Shown: positions 36,603 through 48,026 of the stretch, piece by piece
Layout of the letters: every line of letters begins with the position of its first letter
Numbering within the stretch: the stretch's first letter is position 1
DNA from: Gloeophyllum trabeum ATCC 11539
Lineage: Eukaryota > Basidiomycota > Agaricomycetes > Gloeophyllales > Gloeophyllaceae
Direction of reading: 5' to 3'
DNA length: 64,000 nucleotides
Assembly: GCF_000344685.1 (NCBI RefSeq)
Contig: NW_006920411.1
Coordinates: 3,220,817 to 3,284,816 of the forward strand
The notes under the pieces: model-generated
Databases searched by the model: none
The model's input: the letters and a program-made list of their open reading frames with translations, nothing else
Told to the model about the DNA's origin: nothing
Program-made: the position numbers and the translations under genes

Positions 36603-38607
36603 ATGAAAGTCAAGCTGCTCCCTTCCAACCGGATCACGCCCGAGCTCGACCAGACACCCGACCTGGCGACGGACCAGTCGGCCGGCACGTCTACCGCAGC
36701 CTCCAGCCCATCAACTCCCCCAAGCTCCGACGTAGAAGACCATGCCCGACGCGATGCAGACGTATTCTACGACCTGGTAGTCATCGGCTCCGGGCCCGCC
36801 GCTCTTGCCTTGGTCTCGCGGATCTTCGAGGTGCGCCCCGCAGCTCTGTACACCGAAGGCGAACGTCGGCACCTGCACTGGCTTTCTCTCAGGAATGACG
36901 CGGCTCTCATTCCCTCGCGTAATGGTCGTAAGCGTAAAGTTGGCTCCACGAAGCCCGCGGGGAGCCACCCGCGCCCAGGTAAAGGTTTCCGCATCCTCAT
37001 AATCGACAAGCTTGGTGGCTGGCTGGAACACTGGCGCGTATTATTCCGCGCATACCGTATCCCGTACCTCCGCTCGCCCATGTTCTTCCACCTCGACCCG
37101 TCAGACTTTGACGCTCTCCTCGCGTATGCACAGCGTGAGGAGCGCTCGCAGGAGGGCTGCATTGACGAGATCGTCGACGCGTGCTGCCGGCCTATGGTCG
37201 GTGAAGGGCAAGATCTTGTCCGCGGACTATCAGAGCTCATTGCTATTCCCGGGGTGGTGGGCAGCGAGAAGTCGAAACACCGCATGAAGACCGAACGGAA
37301 AGGTAAACGAATTTCGGCGATGGGTCCACCGGTCAACGAGCTAGGGCGTAGGGATTACTTCACGCCCTCCAGCGCTCTATTCGAGGACTTTGTCGATGAG
37401 AGCGTCGTACGCAGGTACGGACTCGAGGGTGAGTGGAAGACAATGGCGGAGCTCCTTGATGCCGAGCCCGGAGAGGACATCGACCGGCCTCCAGTCGACC
37501 TTGTCAAAGGCAGTGTGAGCCGCTTAGAGTGGGACGATGAGGGCGAGGACGTTGGGGTCGGGGTCGAGGGCCCGCAGTTCAGGGTCTGTCTCGACGACGG
37601 GTCGATGGTAGTGGCCAAAGCAGTCGTATCTGCCGTCGGTACCGGTGGCATACCTAACATCCCACCGTACTTGCATCCCCCAGACGACAAACATTCCCAG
37701 CCATGGGGGCGTGGGTGGGCCCACTCGGCTGCCCTCGCAAACCCGGCATTCCGCTTACCCCGGCCGTCCAAGACCCGGCGCCTGCTCGTCATCGGCGGCG
37801 GGCTCACGTCCGCGCAGCTCGTGCCGCTCACGCTCGCGCACGGGTACGAGCACGTCACGCTGGTCATGCGCGGGCACCTCAAGGTCAAGCCGTTCGACTT
37901 CGACCTGGAGTGGGTCGGCCGCTACGCGAATATCGAGAAGATGCGGTTCTGGCAGCTGGACAACGTCGAGGACCGCGCGAGGATGATGCGCGAGGCGCGG
38001 AACGGCGGGAGCATCAACCCCGTGTATGCGCGCGTGTTGAAGAAGTTGCAGGAGCAGGGCAAGGCGAGGGTCCTCACGCATACGGTGGTCGATGCCGTGG
38101 AGTGGATCAATGGTGCGTGGTGTGTCAAGCTGGCGTCCTGCGTACCCGGGGGGTGAGCGGAGTACGCGATCGTACGACTTCATTCTCTCTGCGACGGAAG
38201 CTCAACTCGGTTTCTCCTCTTTGCCGTTTGTGCGTGACTTCAGCAAGAAGCACCCAATTAAGGAGTTTGGAGGGCTGCCTGTCTTGACGGCGGATCTGCA
38301 ATACACCAAAGACATCCCTCTCTTCTGTGTTGGTGCATATTCTGCTATTCAGGTACGAATACACTCTCAATGGCTGTCCGATTCTGACTTGAACTGCCAC
38401 GGCGGATTTCAGATGGGTCCTGGCGCGTTCAACCTCGGAGGGATGCGCGAAGCTGCCGATCGAGTGGCCGCACGTCTGGACGACTTGATCAAGCCACCGG
38501 CAGCCGGTAATCGTATGCAAGTGGAAACTGGGACAGTAGAAGAAGGTCGACCGCACAAACAGGACTTCTCGTACTTCGGATTCGACGCCCTGCCGGTGGA
38601 GGTTTAA
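36603..38607 (+). CDS. OSGIN-like FAD/NAD(P)H-dependent oxygenase, one apparent frameshift
   Basis: Flavoprotein related to oxidative-stress-induced growth inhibitor proteins and N-hydroxylating monooxygenases. A Ser/Thr-rich N-terminus leads to the FAD motif VVIGSGPAALAL (Gly62-Gly64), then GGWLEHW, YFTPSSALFEDF, a second dinucleotide motif (LLVIGGGLTSAQ) for NAD(P)H, and an ATxx-type segment (FILSATE). The last intron is 38353-38412 and the final exon ends at 38607. The long frame stops at a TGA (38154-38156) just after a run of six G (about 38148-38153). With five G the frame joins PGG-ERSTRSYDFILSATE, and the exons sum to 647 residues with no remainder. I infer a sequencing error or a true one-base insertion. 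Only the last exons are repeated at 56.6-57.0 kb. Confidence 0.85.
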
Positions 38608-38929
38608 GTCGTTTTTGAATAGGTCACGGCATTATGCCAATCCATTGTCTCTTCCACTGCACTACTCCGTCGTGTAACGTCCCATCTGTACTTAGAATGT
38701 ACGTCTGCATTTCAGAGTACTAACCACTCAGCGATGTAACACCCATTTCATCGGCATCTACCTTTTTGAGTGTTTCCAAGTCAGACCGGACCGCCTTTCC
38801 AGCATCGATGAACCCAACGGTCTGACCCTTTGGCGCAATATCGCAGAGTCATGAGTTCAAGCATCGTTGGCAACTACATGTCGTTATGTCTGTTCCTAAG
38901 GAGGCAGGGAAATCAGGATGGTCAGAGGA
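38608..38929. other. Convergent 3' spacer
   Basis: About 320 nt between the convergent oxygenase and gene A; no gene. The same convergent arrangement recurs at 56.36-56.65 kb. Confidence 0.5.
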
Positions 38930-41900
38930 TCACGACTCCTGAACAGCCGATGAAGTATCAGAGGGAGGATCCGTCTTCCCAACGGCATCGGATACGGCCT
39001 GAAGCACATCCGGCTGCATGTCTCGAGTCCAGACTACTTTCTGGCCTTCATCACGACACATGGTGTGGAAGTCTGGCCTAGCTTCAGCTAGCTTGGCCTT
39101 CATATCTTTGGCATGGTCGTGCAAGAGCATGCACAAGAACGTGGAGAAATGGAATACACCAATGGGGGTTGAAAGGTCGAAGAGACGAGCCCCAGCTTCC
39201 ACAACATACGTAATTTCCTAATAAGCAGCCCTTTAGCTCACGATCAGACATTCGAGGATGATATCGTACCAGGTCGTCTGTCTGTTCAATAGTGGCACCT
39301 GAGGTATTTGAGCGTACCTGAGCCGGCGCTGGCATTGTGTAGGTGCAGGTGACTGCGCCTATCGAACCAGTGCCGATAAGTCCAAAGGTAGGGAATTCGC
39401 AGATTCCGAGATGCGCAAGAAATTTCGATGCCGCCACCGTATACATACGACATTGGTTGGTGGCGGTAGCGACGTGGTTCGCATCGTGCTTCTTCTTGTA
39501 CTCGACCATGAGAAGCGGGGCGTATAGGCTATCAGATGCCTCCACATCCGACGTTCCAGGTGTCTCCGCACCTGCGGTCTTCGGTCTCGTCTCGTCCGTG
39601 GGTGTGGTCGGGACTGCCGATGCCTGCTCCGAGTTCGCTTTCGTATACTGCGACTCGTTGCGACTACTGCCAAAGATACTATCCGGGCGTAGGTTTTCCT
39701 CTGGGCGAACGCGAGTCTTGGAAGCCTTGAGTGGTTCTGGCTGCTGTCCCTCCGAAGGGTCCGGAGGAGACATTTTCGAATCGTTCTGAATGATGAGACG
39801 GTGAAACTTGTATATGTCATCTCTTCCAGGCGGATAGAAGCCCCGAAACTTGAACGAGCAGATGTTATCACACCTGCCGGACTTAGGTTCTTCCTGGCTG
39901 CGCGCAGCATCTTCTTCACCTGGTACGTCATATCCTTCATTAAGCAGACTAGACGCCGCCTCGGCCATGCGACCAGCATAGCTGCGGAAGTGAGTCTTTT
40001 CCCTGCCAACTCTGGCCCCGCTGGCGGAAGAGAACAAGTTGGCCTGAGCTAGCAAGGCTGTTCCGACTGCACCCCGGTACGCCTCGCTAAAGTCGTTTTC
40101 CATGTTAATGTTCTTGGGCAAGCGAAGAGTACGTTCCGGCCTGCGAATGCAAAAGCGTCAGACGACAAAAGACCAGCGAGAATATGAATACCTACAGGGG
40201 ACAAACATCATCGGATCTCATGATTTCTCTCACAAGGATGTCCCACTCAAGTCTCGTTTCGAACTCATAAGAGTTCGGTGCATCGGAAGGGGCGAGACGG
40301 CTTTGGCGGACGGAACGGCATACATGCAGAATGAACGACAGTTTTGCAGATATCATTTCGTAGACGCTTCCCGAAGATGGTGAAGCCGCAGGTGCCTTGG
40401 CGTCACGCTGCCTTGCCTGAAAAACCATAAAAAGGTCTCGTTTCAGATCCTCGACTAAGGGATCAACCGCCGGCATCTTCTCCTGCATACCAGCGTTAGT
40501 AAGGAGATATATGGATAATAGGTCATCATACGAATGTCTCCCATTCGGTGGGCCACTGGAACGTGGCGTACTCCTCATATTTGCGGACAGCATAGTTGGA
40601 GTTCTCTCCTTGGAACCCCGAGAGGACAGCTGATCTATCAGCCATCCATAATAAAATATGTTTGTCCCGTGTTTGGCCCCATATGGCCTTTCTTCCCTTT
40701 GCAAAGCTAGATATGTTACGGGAGATTAAGTAACCGTAGAACACTGGCAGAATGGAGCATTACGAACTCAGAACAGGAAAGCCGACTTCTCCCAGCTTCA
40801 GTCGGTGCCCCTTCTCTCCCCCTCGACGACCTCGGAGGTCCAGTGTCGTCTTCCTCATCTGTGTCGTCTCTACCACTTGCAATGTCTTCCTCAATTACTT
40901 TAAGCCTGCAACACCTATTATTCGATTCGGGACGATAGCGCTGATCACCAATGTACGTACCGCGGACCACCAGAGCTTCCCCCCGACCTAGTCGGCATCA
41001 GAGGAGTCGGCATCAGAGGATAGTATTTTCAAGTGTCTACGAGACGCACCACGTGGAGCCAGAGGCTCTGGTCTGCACCTGTCTGGGCGCCATAGCTTTT
41101 ACAAGAGCAACAGATTGCGGACTGACAGGAACAGGACAGATTGAGAATCTGCGAGATTATGGGGTACATATACAGCAGGAGAAATATCGCTCACTCGTCA
41201 GAATCACGGGTTGCATCTGCCATGTTCTGCACCCAAGTAGCTATAGAGCACGTAGAATCGTCCGAATCGCTATTGTTCTCCTCCATTGGGTCGAGATCCG
41301 AGCGCCAAGAAAATGGCACGGTGGGAGGACTGGTAGATTGCGGCTCGGGCAGGCAGGCCATATGATCCCGTCAAGCGAGAACGAACGATGCAAGCCGTAA
41401 GGATCCGACAGGATGGTGAAGATCAAATACGCCAAATGAAAGCGGATGGCCAGAGTTGTCTTCATATGCGATATGCACGGGAGGCTGGCGAAGAAGCGTG
41501 AGAGGGTGGTCTACATGAATCAACATGGCCATACCAAGGAACCATCTGGTGCATCACATTCTCCGATCCAAGCCACCAGGACCCGTAATACGGGCGAGCC
41601 ATAATGATATGTCAACCCGACGATTGGTGTCTTGATACCGCAAGCCAATCGCTGGTAAAGGGCGCTTGCGAGGACGCCGAAAATGCCGTCCCCCTCACAT
41701 AGGCACAGAAACGGCACATGAACCGTATCACGCGGAGAGGCACAGGCAAGAAGATGCCTGTTTAGCGCGGGATCGCATGCGACTGTCGTGGTGTCATCTT
41801 CCGATTCGTCGGATTCTTCCGAGTCTTCATCGTGCAAGTGTCTCGCCAACCAATCCGCTGCCTCGTTCTTCCGCCGCAGCCGTCCAGATGAAGCGGACAA

Positions 41901-42675
41901 TGGGGAGGAGGCGTGATCACTGAGATCGTCCAGACTGGGTCCAGTACCGTCTGACAATCAAATAAGCTTCCAAAGGCTCTGAGCACAATAGAGATTCACC
42001 TTGAGAATCTGTGGAAGTCGAGCATACACTGCGGTCATCGGGCATCTCTATGGCCGCGCTACACACAATAAGCGAGGCAATGGCGGTCTTGGGCATGAAC
42101 TTGCGCAATGGGTTGGACTGGTACATCGGGTGCCTTGGAAGCACGTATTCGGCCTCGTAGCTTTGAACTGTATGAGCAGCGTAAGTAAAACGGGCTGGTA
42201 TTGGGGCACTCACAACGAGAGAGCATCTGGTGCATATATTGAGATTAAATTACGCAGAAAGTGCGCGATTATCGGTGTCTTGGAGATCGCATCCTGCGGC
42301 ATCTCGGGCTCTACCTGTATCGACGAGCGCAGAAGGGCCGTAGCGCACAGAGCCAAGTCAAAGGACAGCCGTAGCACATTGCTAGAAGAATCTTCCAGTG
42401 AACAGGAGGCAGAGCGCCCCGTCCGTACGAGCGGTCGTTGAGCCTTCAATTCCGCGGCAAGTGGCCGGCAATGCTTCGACATGAACGGGTGCGGGCCCTA
42501 CATCAACAGAGCGTTAGAGGTCGTCTTATAGTTTAATAACGAGTCAGACATAGAAGACCCAGTCAGGTAGGGGTGCTTTCAGTGCATTGCTCACGGACGT
42601 GGCCTCCGGTGGCCACTGAGCAGCAGAATCCACTGGGTGCAGGATGACGTTTCCTATGTCGCGCCAGGAATGCAT
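38930..42675 (-). CDS. Unnamed duplicated family, gene A (possible PD-(D/E)XK-like core)
   Basis: No known function. The start (MHSWRDIGNVILHPVDS) at 42675 and the exon order match gene B at 52682-56359 throughout. Blocks in order: a helical region (EPEMPQDAISKTPIIAHFLR); EAEYVLPRHPMYQSNPL; an acidic linker (DEDSEESDESEDD); PFLCLCEGDGIFGVLASALYQRL; WMADRSAVLSGF; AVDPLVEDLKRDLF; LILHVCR-like; FETRLEWDI; FRGFYPPGRDDIYKFHRLIIQ; FGSSRNES; LYAPLLMVEYKK with QCRMY after it; and a last exon ITYVVEAGARLFDL to the stop at 38930. The strand-ExK-helix pattern (MVEYKK..QCRMY) preceded by Asp-containing strands looks like a restriction-endonuclease fold, which is inference. The middle (about 41.2-40.95 kb) shows a stop in the frame used by gene B, so the copy may be partly decayed or spliced differently there. 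Confidence 0.6.
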
Positions 42676-42815
42676 CCCTAAAAGCAATCAACCCAATTCA
42701 AAAACAAGGGACTCGGTGGGAAGAGAAGAGGGAACTATTGCACGCACGAGGGCTTGACGGTGCAGAGTGACGATCGAACGTGACTCCAGCCTGGTTGTGA
42801 CATGGCGCGCTCCGG

Positions 42816-42821
42816 CACGTG
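42816..42821 (-). promoter_or_regulatory. CACGTG box upstream of gene A
   Basis: CACGTG followed (on the minus strand) by CGCGCCATGTCACA, about 140 nt before the ATG. The same arrangement precedes gene B. Confidence 0.45.
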
Positions 42822-44061
42822 ATGGGGCCGTGACGCCGACACGATGGCGGCTCTGCTGCTCAGAGACAATACCACTGCTGAACGCTCCTCTAGTCGTCTC
42901 AACGTATGGTAGGCATATTTGCAATAGATGGTTGGAGTTATGAGTGATAATAAATGCTGATCGCTATTCTTTCGGGCGCCGGGATTCAAGCTTGAGAAAC
43001 CGGAGGTATCTTGACTCTAGGTAAGCCTTGTACGTCGGAAGAAACCTCGTCATTCATCCCACTGGCAGGTTTTCCGGAAGGCGGCCATCTTCTTCCAATT
43101 GTACTTGGAGCATTCAAGTTCAAGTCCTGAAACAGATCATGTACGCAAGGTATGCTGCATTCCATCCGAGGTGCCGAGAATCGCATGCTATTACGCGTAC
43201 GTCCCGCCCGAGAATAAGAGTATTTATATTGACCAGCCGTGACACAAGCTATTGACGTCTGCGGAGACTGTCTGGCTAGAGGGCCCAGATTGGTGAAAGT
43301 AAGGTCGCGGCTCCCTTGGGCGTCGTATGAGAAGAGATTCGCGGAGCAGACGTCGTGGCCACCCGTACTACACAGGCTATCTGGTGTTGCAGATAATTAC
43401 AGTGTCCAGGTTCAGCCGGAAGAAGGCGCGAGAACTGACGCACCGAAGTCCAAACGTTCGAGAACTTCGAGCAAAGAAATAGAAAGCGGGCTGGATTCGA
43501 CGCTTACTTTGACTTAGGTACGTCGCTCGGGCCTCTCATTCGACTAGGGACTGCCCACGGGCGGTGACTTCGAGCTCAATCGGGCTCCTTCGTGGCGGGA
43601 ATGTGCCCTGGCAGGTCGGAATGACCTTGACCTCCACTACAGTCGTGGGAGCTTATCATAAGCAAGTAATCCTGGTGCCCGTCCGCTACTCAGGCTTCCA
43701 TGGCTGGTCCAAGCATCTTCCCGTCAGGCTTATGGCTACATTGAAAGAACAGGAGAACACAGTCGTTGAAATGTTCGGCCAAGCGAGGTCCGGATATGGA
43801 CTCTGGGTCCAAGGGTACGCGCCGCAAGCCATCTTGGACGCAAGTCTCAGGCTTGAACCCTCTTGATAACCCTAACCCAACACAGTGATGCGCAGATACT
43901 AGTAAAGGACTACAATACAACGTTGACCCCAAACCCAGCGAAACGAACGCGATACGATGACAAGCCATCGAAAGTATGATTCAGTCCTAAGTTCTTCTAT
44001 AGAAACTCAGTTCGCCCGTCCTACAAAAGAGAATTATAACCACTCACCCTCTTCCCGGCTG
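42822..44061. other. Region with unassigned frames
   Basis: Two consecutive plus-strand frames, 43239-43517 (ending in a Lys/Arg/Ser-rich tail) and 43564-43866, could be exons of a small gene, but I recognise no motif and cannot join them confidently. No other gene seen. Confidence 0.35.
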
Positions 44062-44613
44062 CTAAAACTTCTTCTTCGGCGCGTCCATCCCTCGCACATC
44101 CGTTGTGGACGTCCCGCTCTTGCTCTTAAACTCGACCGTCGAAAGGTTCACGACGATCTCCATCAGATCCCCCTCGTCCTCCTCCTCGAGCATATGCTGC
44201 TTGAACCCCTCCGTGCCCTCCGCATTGAACACATTGCTCGTGACGAGCTTCGCGGCGGCAGCAGCGCCCGCGCCCGCGAGCACCGCCCCGGGCCCCGTCG
44301 CGCCCGCGATCGCCTCCGGCAGCAGGTTGTCCGCAAAGTCGAAGAACCCGCGCATGTTGATCGACGCGGAGAACCAGATGTACTTCATGTCCTCCTGGAA
44401 CCAGGTGACAACCCACCAGTCGCGGCCCGTCGTGAGGAAGCCCGTGTTGTAGTCGACGCCGAGCGGCTCGGGCGTCGTCGCGCCGTGCTCGAGGCGTCCC
44501 CATTGTTTGTCCTCTTTGTAGACGTTGCTGTATTTGTGCACGAGGGAGATGCCGACCATGGGCTTGCCGGTGTTGTTGCGGACGTTGACCCAGGCGTGGC
44601 GTTTGTCGGGCAT
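44062..44613 (-). CDS. Up-regulated-in-Daf-2-domain protein
   Basis: Small single-exon protein of 183 residues in an agaricomycete family named after a nematode insulin-pathway-induced gene; the molecular role is unknown. MPDKRHAWVNVRNNTGKPM was taken as the start because homologous proteins begin with this strand. The upstream in-frame extension to 44724 is Ser/Pro-rich and probably leader. The domain is a beta-sandwich-like core: VGISLVHKYSNVYKE, WGRLEHGATT, GRDWWVVTWF, then a helical insertion with an Ala/Gly-rich segment (about residues 110-130), and a C-terminal strand NLSTVEFKSKSGTS before a basic tail. A long overlapping plus-strand frame is a GC-skew shadow. Confidence 0.8.
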   Translation of the reverse strand: MPDKRHAWVNVRNNTGKPMVGISLVHKYSNVYKEDKQWGRLEHGATTPEPLGVDYNTGFLTTGRDWWVVTWFQEDMKYIWFSASINMRGFFDFADNLLPEAIAGATGPGAVLAGAGAAAAAKLVTSNVFNAEGTEGFKQHMLEEEDEGDLMEIVVNLSTVEFKSKSGTSTTDVRGMDAPKKKF

Positions 44614-44724
44614 GATGGGCTTGGTGTCGGGGAAAGAAGGGTAGGGCGAAGACGAAGGGGGTGAGCGGTTGGATGAGGCGGAATGCAGTCTTATAAGCTC
44701 ACCTGCAGTCGTTCGCGCGGTCAT

Positions 44725-46363
44725 CCACGGTACGGGAAAGGTACTTACCGCGTTTCTGATCTTCAGTGCCTGAGACTAGTTTACAGCAGTGCCTCTTGTA
44801 CCGTGCTACCGGTTCCGCGGGCTCGAGGCTGCATCCTACGCGCAACGTCTACTTCATCTATTGAACCTGAGAAGGTCTGTGTGCGCCGTTCAAGCCTTCC
44901 ACAATCCTGACAGACTTCAGAGACTCTGTGCGCATCTCAGAGACGTCAGAGCAAAACAGCGTAATTTCGTACATGAGTCGCGAGACAAGGCAAATGTCAA
45001 GACATGACACTGCCAGGAAATTAGGCTGCGCGACAACCCGGCTGTTTCCGGCGACTCGCGTCCGAGTCTGTCGGCGAGTCAACGAGTCGTGCCTAACACT
45101 GATCGACTTGAGCCACATGAAAATCTTCTTCGACACTCCTGGCTACACTCGGAAAAAGCTGGACAATCGTCGAGAATCGAGCTCAATATATGCTTTACAG
45201 ATCGCACTCGCAGTATGAGCTGTTGCCTCGCCGAGTCGTGGGACTCGTGGCTCATTGGACTCGGATCGCACCCAATCGCGTTAATGAAAGACCTTATCTA
45301 TCTTCTCCCTGATTGGCCAGTACTCTGGGTGCCATTTCCTTCCGAGATCTCGATTGGCTTTACGCGATCTCCATGTCTTCGTCTACGGCGGCAGAGAGGG
45401 CATTGGCAAGGCACCGACTCCGGATATATGATATAGTCCCGCCCTGGTCCAATCGAAGGCCAGCCTTCTCTGCGCACTCAGCGAGACGAAGCCCCCCTCT
45501 GTACATCCTGTCCCCTGTTGATTGCGCCGCGTCGTTGTCTCTTCTTGATATTATCATGCAGCTCAAAAATAATTACCCCGGCTCGAGCTCCCTATGCACC
45601 TCCCCTGCCCGAAACGAAGCTGGGGGAGCACTTTTGGAAGCAATTGCAGAGGGTCCACTTGCTTCCTGGCTTCGTCCGGAGCAAACGCCAAGATGCGTTT
45701 TTCCCCCGATTCCAAATCATCCACTAGCCAAGTTAATCGCAGCATATATGCGCCTTGCGCATCGTCGGACAGGACAAGATGCACGACGGGGAACCAAGCA
45801 ACGCCGGCGTCGATGTCCCTCGCGCGTGTACGCTCCGCGGAGTCCCCGCGGACGGTCGAGGTGATTCGGAACGGTGGTGGCCAGGTCTTCGACCCTTCGG
45901 ATCCCCCAGCGCTTTTTGTTTCGCACCATTCTTGTATGCGGTCGCCAGCGACCATGCTCAGCTACCGGCGCCGGCCTCGAGTACAACCAGCTTTCCAGGA
46001 CGTGCGTCGGGAGACGCTCCGGCGATAGGAAACGCAGCCCGATGTTGTCTCATGTGCCTTTCTGGCGCTTTCGCGGCTTGCTCAGTTCACATTCATGTCC
46101 CAATTTCATGAACTGTGCGCGGGGGTGTCTCCCTTGTTCCTTGGTAAGTATTGTTCGCAGGACACGGAGTCGATTCCGTGGACTATCGTGTACCCGTAAG
46201 AGCTGGGACGATTCGGATTCGCGGCGCACTGATTGACGGGGAGGAGTCGAGTACTTAGAAGCCGGGGAACGGGGGACGTGCTCAGTGGCCGAGGCTCAGT
46301 GCTAAATCTCGCATGCAACCTTGGAATGGAACTGCCCTTCCTGCTGCCATAGTTCCATCGTCC
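44725..46363. other. Region with an unassigned minus-strand frame
   Basis: A 130-codon minus-strand frame (45955-45563) reads PVVHLVLSDDAQGAYMLRLTWLVDD and could be coding, but no start context, partner exon or domain is recognised. The 44.95-45.25 kb part is rich in GAGTC/GACTC words. Nothing else supported. Confidence 0.35.
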
Positions 46364-46502
46364 TGGCACTTTGGGAGTTGCAGTCATTAGGGCCGGGCAA
46401 AAGGTTGTACGGTAGGGAATTCCTAGCCAATCAGAGCCCGTGGAATTCCCTTCCGTACAACCTTCTGCCCGGCCCTAAATATCGTAACTTCTGAAGTGTG
46501 GA
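46364..46502. mobile_element. MITE-like palindromic element, copy 2
   Basis: Same family as the element near 15.7 kb: left arm GGGAGTTGCAGT..GGCCGGGCAAAAGGTTGTAC, right arm GTACAACCTTCTGCCCGGCCC..GTAACTTCTGAAGTG. The arms are better preserved here (GTACGGTAGGGAATTCC against GGAATTCCCTTCCGTAC), which suggests a younger copy. The centre again contains a CCAAT/ATTGG core (CTAGCCAATCAGAG). Confidence 0.75.
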
Positions 46503-46918
46503 CAATTCCTCAATAATCAGCAAATATCTCGTGTCACTTGGACGTCGAGTTGGCTTCGCCCCCGAGTGAGGGAGATTGGCGGGCGATCAAGACGTGGGCC
46601 AGTGCGACTTGGCTTCATCCAAGCATCCCCGATCTCTCACCTTTTTACCTTGATAGGGGATTCTATTCCTAAGGTGCGCTGGGATACAGCGGGCGCTCAG
46701 GTGAAAGAACTCGCATCAAAGCGCTGTGCTAGCTGCGCGGAAGAATCACCTGGAAGGAATCACAGCTTTCCCTGGAGAACACAGCGACTGGTTATGTAGC
46801 ATATAACACATGAAGACCCGCGCGACATCTCCTCACCCGCGCCGAGTCCGGCTGTTCAAGTTCTACACCAGGAACCGACATCAGGGTTACCTCTTGTCTT
46901 GCTCCTCCATTTGAACAT
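46503..46918. other. Intergenic spacer
   Basis: No gene seen. Confidence 0.45.
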
Positions 46919-48026
46919 CATGTCTGAGTGCTTCACTCTTGGCGCACTCGGGCGACGTTGTCACCCCTCCAGATAGATTCCTCGGTGGTGAAGTCGCTCG
47001 CGGGCTCTCGAGGCGCATCGGAGCATACAGCGAGCTCCTGATCGAACTAGATACACTGCCGAAGACTGTAGCAGCACTCCGACTCGCGCTGCAGGTCGCC
47101 GGGGCGCGTCGTGCATCGCTGCCAGAGTGCAGGTGGAACGCCGAATCGTGCTCTGCCGAGCGTCGCTGGAAAAGATGGAAAAACAAGTCACGTGGCGTCA
47201 GCAGCATCTGACCGCGCGAGTCGGATTTCCGGGGGAATGGAAGGCCCTTCGGAGCCGAGCCGGATGGTCTTTGTTTGGTCCCGAGGCGCTCGCCAGAATC
47301 AGAGAAGAGATCCGCAAGTAGGAGGTATCTATGTATCAAATCGCGCTTTCGATGCTCGGCTGGTAGGTGTGCTAAACCTTCTTGGATACGCCTCCTTTGC
47401 GAGTCACTTCGTTCTCCCATCACTGACGTCGTGCGACACGAAGCTAGTCCTCGAGTCTGTCTTGAGATGCAAGACGTTGCCCCGCTTCGTGGCTGTCCGT
47501 GGGAGGGAGGGCCTACACGCGCACTACGGCCTGTACCAGTCCATACCCCGTGCGGACGCGAATCGTGGGTTCCGATCGAGCTCTCGGTATGCGTCTGCTT
47601 TCGCCTCCCTTGCACTCCCGCATGTTGCAATACCCTGACGGTTGCCATGAGACACGAGACACTTGAACGTATGATAGAATCTGTGCTTTCCGGCCTGTTG
47701 AGGTTGGTCTGGCAGGTTACGTAAAGGAAGTTGTCGCTGCCCGGTCACCGGCGATACTGAAGTCCTCTGGTAAGTGCAGATTATTTCTGTTGCTTGTTGC
47801 GCCTACAGGAAATCACGTCCGCTCTTTCACTTGGAGGGAATTGAATTGTCCCGACTTCAACGCAGTCAAGGGCGGGGCGGTCTCATATCCTCGCTATAGG
47901 AAAGCTGTTGCGAGCGACGTATCGGAGATCACGAGGGAGCTCGAGGAGCGACGGATCACCATTTACTCAAGGTTGGGAGGCAATCATGAGCCATCCCCTT
48001 CCGCGGCGCCTCCTGCGCCTCAATAG
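46919..48026 (+). pseudogene. Decayed STAND-N-terminal-like copy
   Basis: Paralogue of the region at 27.5 kb. Recognisable pieces lie in different frames: MSECFTLGALG start; YSELLIELDTLPKTVAALRLALQ; RIVLCRASLEKMEKQVTWRQQHL; EWKALRSRAGWSLFG; a TAG at the end of the helical part (about 47320); then PLRGCPWEGGPTRALRPV and CGRESWVPIELSV, equivalent to the YPWEGG and GRQFLLPVEFC blocks of the other copy. At least three frame changes and an in-frame stop separate these. A last frame (47790-48026) has the FNAVKG string seen after the first copy. Confidence 0.7.

Noticed and set aside
29000..38607. A secondary-metabolite cluster combining the prenyl synthase and the FAD oxygenase
   Set aside because: No terpene cyclase, P450 or transporter lies between them; the intervening DNA has a membrane-protein gene, repeats and an assembly gap.
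43957..44664. 235-codon plus-strand frame opposite the Daf-2-domain gene
   Set aside because: Shadow produced by third-position GC of the real gene.
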